Part shown: positions 1 through 7,603 of the stretch, in pieces | Layout: the number at the start of each line of letters is the position of its first letter | How positions within the stretch are numbered: position 1 is the first letter of the stretch | Origin: Gracilaria caudata | Taxonomy: Eukaryota > Rhodophyta > Florideophyceae > Gracilariales > Gracilariaceae | DNA: 20,246 nt | Direction: 5' to 3' | Assembly (NCBI GenBank): GCA_030374735.1 | Contig: JASCIV010000430.1 | Coordinates: 1 to 20,246, forward strand | Program-made: the position numbers and the translations under genes | The notes under the pieces: generated by a model | The model's database searches: none | Seen by the model: the letters and a program-made list of their open reading frames with translations, nothing else | What the model was told of the DNA's origin: nothing

Positions 1-912
1 CAGAAAATGAAGATCGAACGACATCGACGCCGACTTGTGGAACTGGTGATCGGCGCAACGTCAGCGCTGGTAGGCAGAACAGCAAAGGAATCAAAGTTTC
101 GGTCGCGTTTCTCCGCAGCAATCATCGCAGTGCACCGACAAGGAGTGCACGTGAAGCAGAGAATCGCAGACATTCGTCTACGCGCCGGCGACGCGTTGCT
201 GGTGGAAGCCGGCGCCGAATTCGCGCAGCGATTCGGAAAGGATTCTAACTTTGCGTTGGTTTCGGAGGTGTCTCGCTCGCAGCCGCCGCGGGAAGATATA
301 GCGCACATGCTGATCTCGGCGGCCATCGCGGTGGGTATGGTGACGCTGGCGGCCAGCGGCACGGTGCCATTGTTGACGGCGGCGAGTGTGGCAGCATTCG
401 TAATGATTGTGAGCGGATGCATGAGTGTAAACAACGCCGGGCAGGCGGTGGACATGGCGGTGGTGGTGACGATCGCGGCCAGCTTCGGACTGTCCAACGG
501 GCTAGAGGACAGCGGCGCGGCCGAACGCATGGCAGACGGGCTGGTACAGGCGTTCGAGAGCGCGGGCAAGCTTGGACTGTTGTTCGGCATCTACGCGGGC
601 ACGGCGGTGCTGTCGTCGGTGATCACGAACAACGCAGCAGTGACGCTGGTGTTCCCCGTGGTGCGCAGCATTGTGAGGCGCGAGCACGTGGGCGCGACGT
701 CGGCGCTGTACGCGCTGATGATGGGCGCGTCGGCGTGCTTCTCCACGCCCATCGGGTACCAGACCAACCTGATGGTGCACGGTCCCGGCGGGTACACCTT
801 CGGCGACTGGCTGCGCTTCGGCGCGCCGCTGCAGCTGGCGCTCGGCGTGGTGGCTGTGCTCACCGTGCACTTGCTGCACACGACCTCGTCCGGCGGCAGC
901 TCGCCGCCGTGA
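1..912 (+). CDS. SLC13/DASS (SAC1/SLT-like) ion transporter, C-terminal part
   Basis: The 3' end of a sodium-coupled anion transporter gene; the 5' part lies outside the window. The frame is open from base 1 (Gln-Lys-Met), and the complete neighbour has the same Gln-Lys-Met at residues 481-483, so the first ATG here is internal. What remains is one TrkA_C (RCK_C) cytosolic domain (about residues 8-85) followed by the second half of the membrane domain. That half carries a TNNA element (bases 625-636) and the DASS signature TPIGYQTN (from base 745), which bind sodium and the anion in this family. It aligns with the neighbour without large gaps, and most residues match. SAC1/SLT members of Chlamydomonas are linked to sulfate uptake or sensing, so sulfate is the favoured substrate, but this is inference. 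Codon use is much more GC-rich than in the downstream copy. Confidence 0.9.
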   Translation, partial: QKMKIERHRRRLVELVIGATSALVGRTAKESKFRSRFSAAIIAVHRQGVHVKQRIADIRLRAGDALLVEAGAEFAQRFGKDSNFALVSEVSRSQPPREDIAHMLISAAIAVGMVTLAASGTVPLLTAASVAAFVMIVSGCMSVNNAGQAVDMAVVVTIAASFGLSNGLEDSGAAERMADGLVQAFESAGKLGLLFGIYAGTAVLSSVITNNAAVTLVFPVVRSIVRREHVGATSALYALMMGASACFSTPIGYQTNLMVHGPGGYTFGDWLRFGAPLQLALGVVAVLTVHLLHTTSSGGSSPP

Positions 913-1251
913 CTCTTGGCACCTCGTCATCGCGATACGCGTCACGCGGCGGGTCACGTGCGAGGCGCCAGCCAGCGCGCGCCACGTGCCGCGCGTGGCA
1001 ATTCGTCGTGACGGCGCGTGCATTGGCGGCGCAGCGAGCGTGAGTGCGTGCGCGCTCGCAGCTTCGGGCGAGGCACAGCGCACGATGGGGGACGCAACCG
1101 CGCTGGCACGCTTGCGCGCCAATGTGACTGCCTTCCATTACACTCGCCGCGACGCCACCTCCGTCATTTTTGTGCGCGCCTTCGCGGCAGCGGAGCTGCT
1201 TTTGACTTTGTGTGCGTCGTCTCGGCTGCGCGTGCTTTGCGAGCGTGTGTC
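913..1251 (+). promoter_or_regulatory. Intergenic region between tandem SLC13 genes, with two CACGTG boxes
   Basis: These 339 bases separate the stop of the first transporter from the first ATG of the second. Two perfect CACGTG palindromes (G-box/E-box cores, bHLH or bZIP sites in eukaryotes) lie at 955-960 and 983-988, 28 bases apart. A GCCACG/CGTGGC inverted repeat (981-986 and 994-999) overlaps the second. The downstream frame stays open through part of this region (back to a GTG at 1018), but no ATG occurs before 1252 and the conceptual peptide is arginine-rich and unlike a transporter N-terminus. I read it as 3' UTR, promoter and 5' UTR. The regulatory role of the boxes is inference. Confidence 0.4.
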
Positions 1252-3582
1252 ATGGCGCATCGTCGTGCGGGCTCGACGGCTACTACTGCCACGCCGCCCA
1301 ACGAGCCGGATACTGCGCCGCGTCGCTCGCGCAATGCTTCGCCGTCATCGACCAGATTGTCGTCGAGACATCGCTCGCCGCTGTCGCGTCCGCTCTCGTC
1401 CGGTAATATCGACTTTCAGGTCATTGCCATTCCCGAGCAACCTGACTGTGTCCCAGAGCACCCCATCTCGGAGCAGCAGTTTCTGGAGCGCGCACTGCAG
1501 ACTGATGACCCGCCTAAAGCGCCGCCGCCACCGCCGTTGCCCAATCCGCGCTCCAGTACTAGCGTGGACAACCCGTACTACTACGGAAACCCAGCAAAGT
1601 ACAACCCCAAGTTCTCCGACCTACGCAATGACCTGGGCTTCTCCAGAGCCATTGCGAAATGGCTCGCGCGCTTCCTCAAGCGCAACTGGGGCATTCTTAC
1701 TTTCATGCTCCTGATTGCCATCGGCTTGGCCATGTTGGGCATCTTTGCCTTCAAGCCGCTTTCGTGGGAAGCCTGGGTCGCTTTTGCCATTCTCACCATC
1801 ACTCTGTGCTTACTCATCACCAATGCACTCCCCACCGCCGTGTCCATGTTGCTTGGCCTCACCTTAATGCTCGTGCTCAACATCGTTACGCCCGCGCGTG
1901 GAATTGAAGGCTTCGCCAACACGGGCGTCATGTCTGTCGCCATTCTGTTCGTCGTGGCGGAGGGTATTCAGCGAACTTCTGTGCTACTGCCGCTGTTTCG
2001 CATTGTGTTGGGCAAACCCAGATTTGTGTGGGAGGCTCAGCTGCGCGTCATGCTTCCAGTCGCTCTTATTTCAGCCTTTCTTAACAACACCCCCGTGGTA
2101 GCCATGCTTATTCCGGTTGTACAATCCTGGTCACGCCGCGCTAACTTCCCAATATCTAAACTGCTCATGCCACTCAACGATGCCGCCATTCTTGGTGGCA
2201 CCCTGACTTTGCTCGGTACCAGTACCAATCTTGTCGTCAATGGTCTCGCCATCAAGACAAGGATCCTTGGAACCGTTGACGGCACCGAGGATGGTGTTGG
2301 AAAGGGCTTGCCCATCTTTGGTATTACTCCAGTTGGTGCGCTCATGCTCGTTACAGGCATCATCTACATGGTATTCTTCTCGCGCTGCTTGTTGCGCGAT
2401 AGAGGTCAAACTGGTGTCGACTCAATTATTCGCAATCCCAGAGAATATACTGTTGCATTGCTCGTGCAACAACGATCGCCCATTGTGGGCGACACCGTGC
2501 AGGAGGCTGGTTTACGTCATCTGCAAGGCCTTTACTTGGTCGAAGTCACCCGTGCGGATGGTACGCTCATCCCGGCTGTGGCCCCAGACACCAAGATTGA
2601 AGCGGGTGACACCCTACTCTTTGCTGGAGTTGTGGAAACTGTCACAGAGCTGTATCACATCCCTGGACTTGTCCCCGCTACAGGTCAATCACAAAAGATG
2701 AAGATCGAGCGCCATCATCGCAGATTGGTCGAGCTAGTTATCGCGTCATCCTCCATGCTCGTGGGGAAGACTGCCAAGGAGTCCAAGTTCCGATCCCGTT
2801 TTCAAGCCGCCATTATTGCGGTGCATAGACAGGGAGAACACGTGAAGGAGAAGATTGCTGACATCAGTTTGAGGGCGGGAGATACTTTGCTGGTCGAAAC
2901 TGGGTCTGAATTCACACTTAGATTTGGAAAGGACTCCAACTTCGCGCTTGTATCTGAAGTTTCTGGGTCGCAGCCGCCCAGAGAGGATCGACTACACATG
3001 CTCATCGCAGCTAGTATTGCCGTCACAATGGTGTCGCTGGCCACAGCCGGAGTCGTACCGCTGATGAGCGCTGCCGCTGGTGCGTCGTTCATTCTAATTG
3101 CTACAGGGTGCCTCTCACTTACCAACGCCGCCAGAGCGGTTGATATGTCGGTCATTATTACGATTGCCGCCAGTTTCGGTATATCGAACGGCATGGAAGA
3201 TACCGGAGCGGCAGAACAATTGGCAAACTTCATCGTGGACATCTTCAGACCTATCGGCAATTTGGGTCTGCTGTTTGGCATATATGTCGGAACCGCCTTG
3301 TTGTCATCAGTGATCACAAACAACGCTGCTGTGTCGCTTATGTTCCCTGTGATCAGTAACATTTTAAAGTCAGACGACACTGACATCGATGCTCTGGCAA
3401 CTTTGTACACGCTCATGATTGGCGCTTCTGCAAGTTTCTCCACGCCAATTGGGTACCAGACAAATCTTATGGTACATGGTCCTGGCGGTTACACATTCAT
3501 GGACTGGGTCATTTTTGGAGTGCCTATGCAACTATTGCTGGGTGTTGTTGGTGTTCTGTCCATAAACGCTTTCTTCTCGTAG
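1252..3582 (+). CDS. SLC13/DASS (SAC1/SLT-like) transporter with two TrkA_C domains
   Basis: A complete 776-residue transporter of the divalent anion:Na+ symporter type, probably for sulfate (inference from SAC1/SLT relatives). The start is the first in-frame ATG, in a good context (G at +4). Residues 1-140 are a soluble, Ser/Pro/Arg-rich tail with a short polyproline run (about 87-98). The first membrane half (about 147-395) carries NNTP (278-281) and TSTN (323-326). Two TrkA_C regulatory domains follow (about 397-478 and 488-565). The second membrane half (about 575-776) carries TNNA (689-692) and TPIGYQTN (731-738). This order of half, two RCK_C domains, half is that of the family, and all hallmark motifs are intact. 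It is the tandem paralogue of the gene upstream and is tail-to-tail with the next gene, 410 bases between stops. A plasma-membrane location is likely; organellar targeting cannot be excluded from the N-terminus. Confidence 0.93.
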   Translation: MAHRRAGSTATTATPPNEPDTAPRRSRNASPSSTRLSSRHRSPLSRPLSSGNIDFQVIAIPEQPDCVPEHPISEQQFLERALQTDDPPKAPPPPPLPNPRSSTSVDNPYYYGNPAKYNPKFSDLRNDLGFSRAIAKWLARFLKRNWGILTFMLLIAIGLAMLGIFAFKPLSWEAWVAFAILTITLCLLITNALPTAVSMLLGLTLMLVLNIVTPARGIEGFANTGVMSVAILFVVAEGIQRTSVLLPLFRIVLGKPRFVWEAQLRVMLPVALISAFLNNTPVVAMLIPVVQSWSRRANFPISKLLMPLNDAAILGGTLTLLGTSTNLVVNGLAIKTRILGTVDGTEDGVGKGLPIFGITPVGALMLVTGIIYMVFFSRCLLRDRGQTGVDSIIRNPREYTVALLVQQRSPIVGDTVQEAGLRHLQGLYLVEVTRADGTLIPAVAPDTKIEAGDTLLFAGVVETVTELYHIPGLVPATGQSQKMKIERHHRRLVELVIASSSMLVGKTAKESKFRSRFQAAIIAVHRQGEHVKEKIADISLRAGDTLLVETGSEFTLRFGKDSNFALVSEVSGSQPPREDRLHMLIAASIAVTMVSLATAGVVPLMSAAAGASFILIATGCLSLTNAARAVDMSVIITIAASFGISNGMEDTGAAEQLANFIVDIFRPIGNLGLLFGIYVGTALLSSVITNNAAVSLMFPVISNILKSDDTDIDALATLYTLMIGASASFSTPIGYQTNLMVHGPGGYTFMDWVIFGVPMQLLLGVVGVLSINAFFS

Positions 3583-3992
3583 CGGTGGTACTCAGATCCC
3601 CCCAAGAATAGGAGTTTCTAACGCAAAAAAAGAAAACTGCAGAGCTTGTAGTTGTTGTAGATGATGATAAAGATCTCACAAAATGAAGAGTGAATTGCAA
3701 ATCAGCAGCTTGCGCAGTCATCGTTGAAGATGTCCATAACAACATTCGGTCCTTTTCTGGGATTTCGCACTGTACTTGCTGACACGTGAGACCGGAACTG
3801 GAAGTCAAAGACGTATTAACATGAAGGTTTAATGTACTGAGGCTGATGCACCGTAGGTATTGATACAGGGGATGCTGTAATGCTCCAAGAGTAGGGAATA
3901 CAACGATATGAAGGAGATTAGACGTAGCGTGACAGAACGCAGAGTTAAAAATGCGAGCCTGACGAGATTGAAGAACTTCAGCCAGCTCGCGT
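3583..3992. other. Tail-to-tail intergenic region
   Basis: 410 bases between the stop codons of two converging genes. They hold an A-rich run (AAAAAAAGAAAA, about 3625-3636) and a lone CACGTG (3783-3788). I see no RNA gene, repeat or convincing reading frame. A long minus-strand open frame crossing this stretch overlaps the next gene in another frame and looks spurious. Probably the 3' UTRs of both neighbours. Confidence 0.5.
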
Positions 3993-4781
3993 TCATTGCG
4001 TAGTCTGCTGTGCGAGGCGAGCAAACCAGTTCTGCAGATCGATGACATCAGACTTGGCGGAATGACTGAGTTGAGCGGGCGCAACTTTGTGCGCATTGGT
4101 AAGTGTATTGGGTACAGAACGCGTTTCACGAGAGACGGTTTCATGAATAACATGTGAGTCTTGAGGATCATCATTCCTGGCGCGTGCACGCACGGCTTCG
4201 AAAAACGCTAGCACCGAATCGTCAAGTTGGTCATCCGGAGGCTGAGGCGCTTTTGAAGGCTCGATAATCTTCGTGGTAGGAACTGGTTGGTTCCGAGGTT
4301 CTATCTCGCGGAAATGTGTGAATCTTGCAACGCCGTGGGCGGCGTTGCTGGAGCTGGTGAGACGCGCGGTGAAGTTTTCGAACGGAGAAGATGACGACGT
4401 ATCAAACAGGGCGTCGATTTCTTGTGATGTGAGAGGTGAGGCAGATGGAGCGGGTCGAGAATGAAACGCCTTGCGCGTGGCAAAGTTATCCGGCATGTAC
4501 GGGGCGCGTGCGATGCGGATGCGGACTCGATCCTCGGGAGGGGGCGACGGGGAGCGTGGGGGGGATGCTTGCAACGGAATCTGGACGTGCGCAAATCCGG
4601 GGGGAGGGGAGGGTGGCGGTGACGGACGTCTGATTGCGGGGTTTGGGTTGGGAGGTGAGACGGTGGGGAGAAAGGCGGCGCAGCGGGTGCGCATTAGATG
4701 TGGAGGGAGCTGGCGATTGTGACGGAGCGAGAGCAGCTTCTCGCGGGTATAGAGACGGCGCTGCGCTGTGGGGGTGGCCAT
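3993..4781 (-). CDS. Putative eIF4E-binding protein (4E-T/4E-BP-like, disordered)
   Basis: A 262-residue, low-complexity, proline-rich protein. I chose the ATG at 4781 because its context (CCCACC-ATG-GCC) is near ideal; an in-frame ATG at 4925 would add 48 poorly structured residues. The striking feature is at residues 11-20: YTREKLLSLR. It matches the canonical eIF4E-binding motif Y-x4-L-hydrophobic and also the extended form with a basic residue at position 3 and Arg at position 10, as in 4E-T, Cup and eIF4G. Pro-rich segments follow (about residues 70-110), then a Ser-rich patch, an ARFTHFRE segment, and a C-terminal DLQNWFARLAQQ stretch that could form a short amphipathic helix. Motif position near the N-terminus and overall disorder recall 4E-T. 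Known family members repress cap-dependent translation or carry eIF4E into P-bodies. That role is inferred from the motif; the rest of the protein is not recognisable. Confidence 0.65.
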   Translation of the reverse strand: MATPTAQRRLYTREKLLSLRHNRQLPPHLMRTRCAAFLPTVSPPNPNPAIRRPSPPPSPPPGFAHVQIPLQASPPRSPSPPPEDRVRIRIARAPYMPDNFATRKAFHSRPAPSASPLTSQEIDALFDTSSSSPFENFTARLTSSSNAAHGVARFTHFREIEPRNQPVPTTKIIEPSKAPQPPDDQLDDSVLAFFEAVRARARNDDPQDSHVIHETVSRETRSVPNTLTNAHKVAPAQLSHSAKSDVIDLQNWFARLAQQTTQ

Positions 4782-5160
4782 GGTGGGTGGCAGTGCGATG
4801 GGAAAACGGCGACGAACACGGGGGTACGAGAAGGCGGGGCTGCGAGACAGAAAGAGGAAGACTGGGTGGCACGGGGAAGACAGCTTGTCTACGCGAGACA
4901 AGCGTTGCGCTGTGTTGTGCCGCATAGCGAAACGGACGCGAGATGAAATTCAACAACTGCCCACGTGGACAGTGGAACACGGGTCGTCAACCGCTCCACA
5001 GTCATGCACGCACTTGCATCGATGTCTTTCGTTTCAAAGCGCCAACAGAAACACACCATCTCTATCCCACCACAGCCTATAACTGAAAACCCCATCCCGT
5101 TGTCGTCTCCATCCCCCGCCACTCTCACCCGCCCCGACGCCCATCGCCCCCTCCTCCAAA
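4782..5160. promoter_or_regulatory. Divergent promoter region: 4E-binding protein / V-ATPase G
   Basis: 379 bases separate the two divergent start codons, so both core promoters must lie here unless one sits inside a neighbour. A perfect CACGTG (4962-4967) lies about midway. The 100 bases before the V-ATPase start are strongly C-rich and pyrimidine-rich on the plus strand and end in CCAAA-ATG. I see no clear TATA box. Function is inferred from gene orientation. Confidence 0.45.
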
Positions 5161-5496
5161 ATGTCTGCCGAGAAGCCTGCTGAGACCATCCAAACCCTTC
5201 TTGAGGCCGAGGAAGAGGCCAAGAAGCTCATCGAAGCCGCGCGCAAGAAGCGTGACGTCCTCCTCAAGGAAGCCGCTTCAAAGGCCGAAGCCGAAATCGC
5301 CGAGTATCGCTCGCAGAAGGAATCTGACTATCAGAAGCAAAAAGAGAGCTTTGCCGGCTCTTCCAAGGAATCGGCCAATCAGATCGCCGCTGAATCGAAA
5401 CAGAGCATCAAGAGGACCATTAACGAGGCTAGGGCTAGCAAGCAAGCCGTTGTCGACATGCTTGTCGAATATGTCAAGACAGTTAGCACTGCTTAG
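5161..5496 (+). CDS. VMA10: V-type proton ATPase subunit G
   Basis: A 111-residue protein of the usual length for subunit G of the V1 sector (about 110-120). Subunit G pairs with subunit E to form the peripheral stalks that hold the catalytic head of the vacuolar proton pump against rotation. Diagnostic is the N-terminal coiled coil starting TIQTLLEAEEEAKKLIEAAR, followed by RKKRDVLLKEA and a long Lys/Glu/Ala/Gln-rich helix with no hydrophobic membrane segment. The family Val-Glu-Tyr-Val-containing C-terminus is present. The first ATG gives the expected N-terminus, and no intron is needed. It is divergent from the 4E-binding protein, and its stop lies only 48 bases from the stop of the converging gene, so 3' UTR overlap is likely. 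Confidence 0.95.
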   Translation: MSAEKPAETIQTLLEAEEEAKKLIEAARKKRDVLLKEAASKAEAEIAEYRSQKESDYQKQKESFAGSSKESANQIAAESKQSIKRTINEARASKQAVVDMLVEYVKTVSTA

Positions 5497-5544
5497 AATC
5501 ACAAAACTTTTCGTGCCTTTACTCTACCATCGGATACAACTTGC

Positions 5545-7251
5545 TCACTGTGGTGAATCACTATTGTCAAATGATCGTAGTGCCCCGCTTGGGACTGAAA
5601 CTAACACAGATCGGCAGTAAACAGCTGCATTTTGCGCCTTTGTGTTTTGCGTACTATCATCTCTCAAATCTGCGCTACTCGGTGATTGTGTTGATGAGCA
5701 ATCATCCTCCACTTCATTGTCAGACACGCTTCTCCCTATCCCCATACACGCACCGCGTTTCAAATAAGTCGCGTTATTCCTTTCTTCGATTCTGTCCTCC
5801 GCGTGTAGAGCATCGTCTGCTAGTTGAACCTCTTGCGCTGCTTCTTTTGCAGGCTGTAGAGGCGTCTCTGGAATTAGTTGTTCAAAATCGTCAGTAGTGA
5901 CAGGATCGCGTTTCAATCTTGCTGGCGTTCGTTTCGGTTGTTCCGTTGCGGGTGGATCGCCTATGGTTTGCGACGGTGCACTTGGCGTGCACCTTGCAGG
6001 AGACTGACCTCGCAAATGAAGCGGTGCATTGTTCGATCGCTGCTTGGGTTTCCGAAACACATTGAGTGCAGCCGAGCTAGGAGAATCCATCTCTCCGGCC
6101 CAGCTGCAAATACTGTTGCCCGCCGAAAGAGACATTGGTAAGTCACGAAAACGCTTCATACCTTGAATTCCTGTAGTTGATGGTGACTTGGTGGGTGCTC
6201 TTGGTGGGAGAGAAGCTTGATGTGGCTGAGATGATAACGGAGGCTGTGAACTGGGGGCCGATGGCTGGGATGGTCCAGAGTTTGGAGTTAGAGGCGAACG
6301 CTGTGAGGGAGGGAATAGTGGGGAACAAGCGTCGGATGGTAACTTCGGTGAGTCGGCTAAGGGCTGTTTCTGTGATGTTTCAGGTAAGTGTTGTTGTTGT
6401 GGCAGTTCTGATGAGAGGCGCCGCTGCGTCGGCTCAGGAGAGATATCTGGCTGCGCTTCGGGTGATGCACCTCGAGGTGGATCGGAGTTTTGAGCAGAAA
6501 CCGATGCGATATGCTTTGTCGGGGAGGGCGAACGCGATTGTGGTTGTGCGTCTCTGTCCTGTGATGGTCGCTCCGCGGCGGCACCAAAGGATATCCGACG
6601 CTGTGTACCAAGTGTTGCGGGAGCATTCGACGCAACCCCATCGCTCGAAAAAACGCTCTCAATAGTCAAAGGAACATGTGCCGACAACAAACCAGGCGAC
6701 GCCAGTAACGCAGAGCTGCGCACTGGCGACACGGACGGATTCGCAACATTTGCCCACACCGAGTGCGAGCCGCTTAAGCTCGGCGAACGTCGTACGCGCG
6801 CTCGTTTAATCGACGGTTGCGCCGCAATTACATCAACAACCTGCTGCTCAGCCGGCGTGCGCGAGGCAGAGGGTAACGGCGTCTCCGAAACCCGACGCGG
6901 CCTGAGGGGTGTTTCTGAAATGCGACGCTTCCGTGCTGGACGAGGGGTGGAGAAGCTAGGCGTGTCAATTGGGTCCGGGTCGTGTACGGCGACGTGTGGA
7001 TGGCGTTGCGGCGCGCGTACGCGAAGATGCGGACGGGGGACAGGTGTGCCTTGTAGGGGAAGCTTAGGGGGTTCGCTTTGACGCCCGAGTGAACTGCGGT
7101 GAGATGCTTTCGGGCGTGTTAGTAGAGGTTTAATACGCCTGCGACGCATTGGCGAGAAGGGCGGAGAGCACCTCAAAGTGAAGCGATCGAGGTAGTTCAA
7201 GTTTAAATGAAAGGTGGCGGGGTGTGTGTTTGATTGCGTGGCAAGTGGCAT
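5545..7251 (-). CDS. Disordered basic protein rich in S/T-P and RRxS phosphosite motifs
   Basis: A 568-residue frame starting at the ATG at 7251 (A at -3). The next ATG (7149) would begin with MRRRRIKP; the open frame continues upstream only to a TTG. I do not recognise a family. The protein is dominated by Ser, Pro, Arg and Gln and is almost certainly disordered. An exact-pattern repeat RRISETPL-RP-RRVSETPL sits at residues 109-126 (bases 6874-6927). Two further RRxS sites (RRISFGAA, RRLSSELP) give four basophilic-kinase (PKA/AGC-like) consensus sites, beside many SP/TP sites typical of CDK or MAPK targets. A basic cluster KRARVRR soon after is a possible nuclear localisation signal. A more ordered-looking, Trp-containing segment (KRFRDLPMSLSAGNSICSW) lies about two thirds along. 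A nuclear, phosphorylation-controlled scaffold or cell-cycle protein is a guess. Length and sustained composition argue for a real gene. Confidence 0.65.
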   Translation of the reverse strand: MPLATQSNTHPATFHLNLNYLDRFTLRCSPPFSPMRRRRIKPLLTRPKASHRSSLGRQSEPPKLPLQGTPVPRPHLRVRAPQRHPHVAVHDPDPIDTPSFSTPRPARKRRISETPLRPRRVSETPLPSASRTPAEQQVVDVIAAQPSIKRARVRRSPSLSGSHSVWANVANPSVSPVRSSALLASPGLLSAHVPLTIESVFSSDGVASNAPATLGTQRRISFGAAAERPSQDRDAQPQSRSPSPTKHIASVSAQNSDPPRGASPEAQPDISPEPTQRRLSSELPQQQHLPETSQKQPLADSPKLPSDACSPLFPPSQRSPLTPNSGPSQPSAPSSQPPLSSQPHQASLPPRAPTKSPSTTGIQGMKRFRDLPMSLSAGNSICSWAGEMDSPSSAALNVFRKPKQRSNNAPLHLRGQSPARCTPSAPSQTIGDPPATEQPKRTPARLKRDPVTTDDFEQLIPETPLQPAKEAAQEVQLADDALHAEDRIEERNNATYLKRGACMGIGRSVSDNEVEDDCSSTQSPSSADLRDDSTQNTKAQNAAVYCRSVLVSVPSGALRSFDNSDSPQ

Positions 7252-7603
7252 TGTTGCACGTGGAGCATTAGATGCAAATCTCCATGCATCTCTGGACCTG
7301 GGGGCGATATTGTTTGATGGCAATCAATGCAATGGGTGTCGCCGTGTTTTTTCTGCCCGTCCCGTCTCACTCTGCTCGGATTTGACGTATTGGTGTCACG
7401 TCGCGTTCGAGCCGGTCGCATATTCCGCCTCCGCGCTTTCGCTTTCAATTAACTCGGCGTGCAGGCTCTTCATGTTTCCCGTCAATCTGCCATGTTTTCC
7501 TTTTCATCATCTTCTGGGGCGCAGTTTGTCGGCATCGCTTCGCATGCTCTTTTCGATACTGGTACTATTTGCGCTGTAAGATCAACTGTTGGTAGCAATC
7601 GAT
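7252..7603. promoter_or_regulatory. Divergent promoter region: disordered protein / GT15-like enzyme
   Basis: 352 bases lie between divergent start codons. The frame of the minus-strand protein stays open for another 72 bases upstream of its ATG without a second ATG. The plus side shortly before the GT15 start is T-rich and pyrimidine-rich (about 7480-7570). I see no repeat, palindrome or RNA gene. The promoter call rests on orientation only. Confidence 0.35.

Noticed and set aside
417..1122. Long open frames on both strands over the first transporter and the spacer
   Set aside because: GC-rich coding DNA opens shadow frames; their translations are Arg/Ala/Gly-rich and overlap a well-supported gene.
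1018..1251. In-frame upstream extension of the second transporter to a GTG at 1018
   Set aside because: Eukaryotic context; the first ATG is at 1252, in a good context, and the extension reads as Arg/Cys-rich noise with no transporter or signal features.
3524..4189. 221-residue minus-strand frame between the transporter and the 4E-binding gene
   Set aside because: It overlaps both genes in other frames, is composed mostly of 3' UTR-like sequence and shows no motif.
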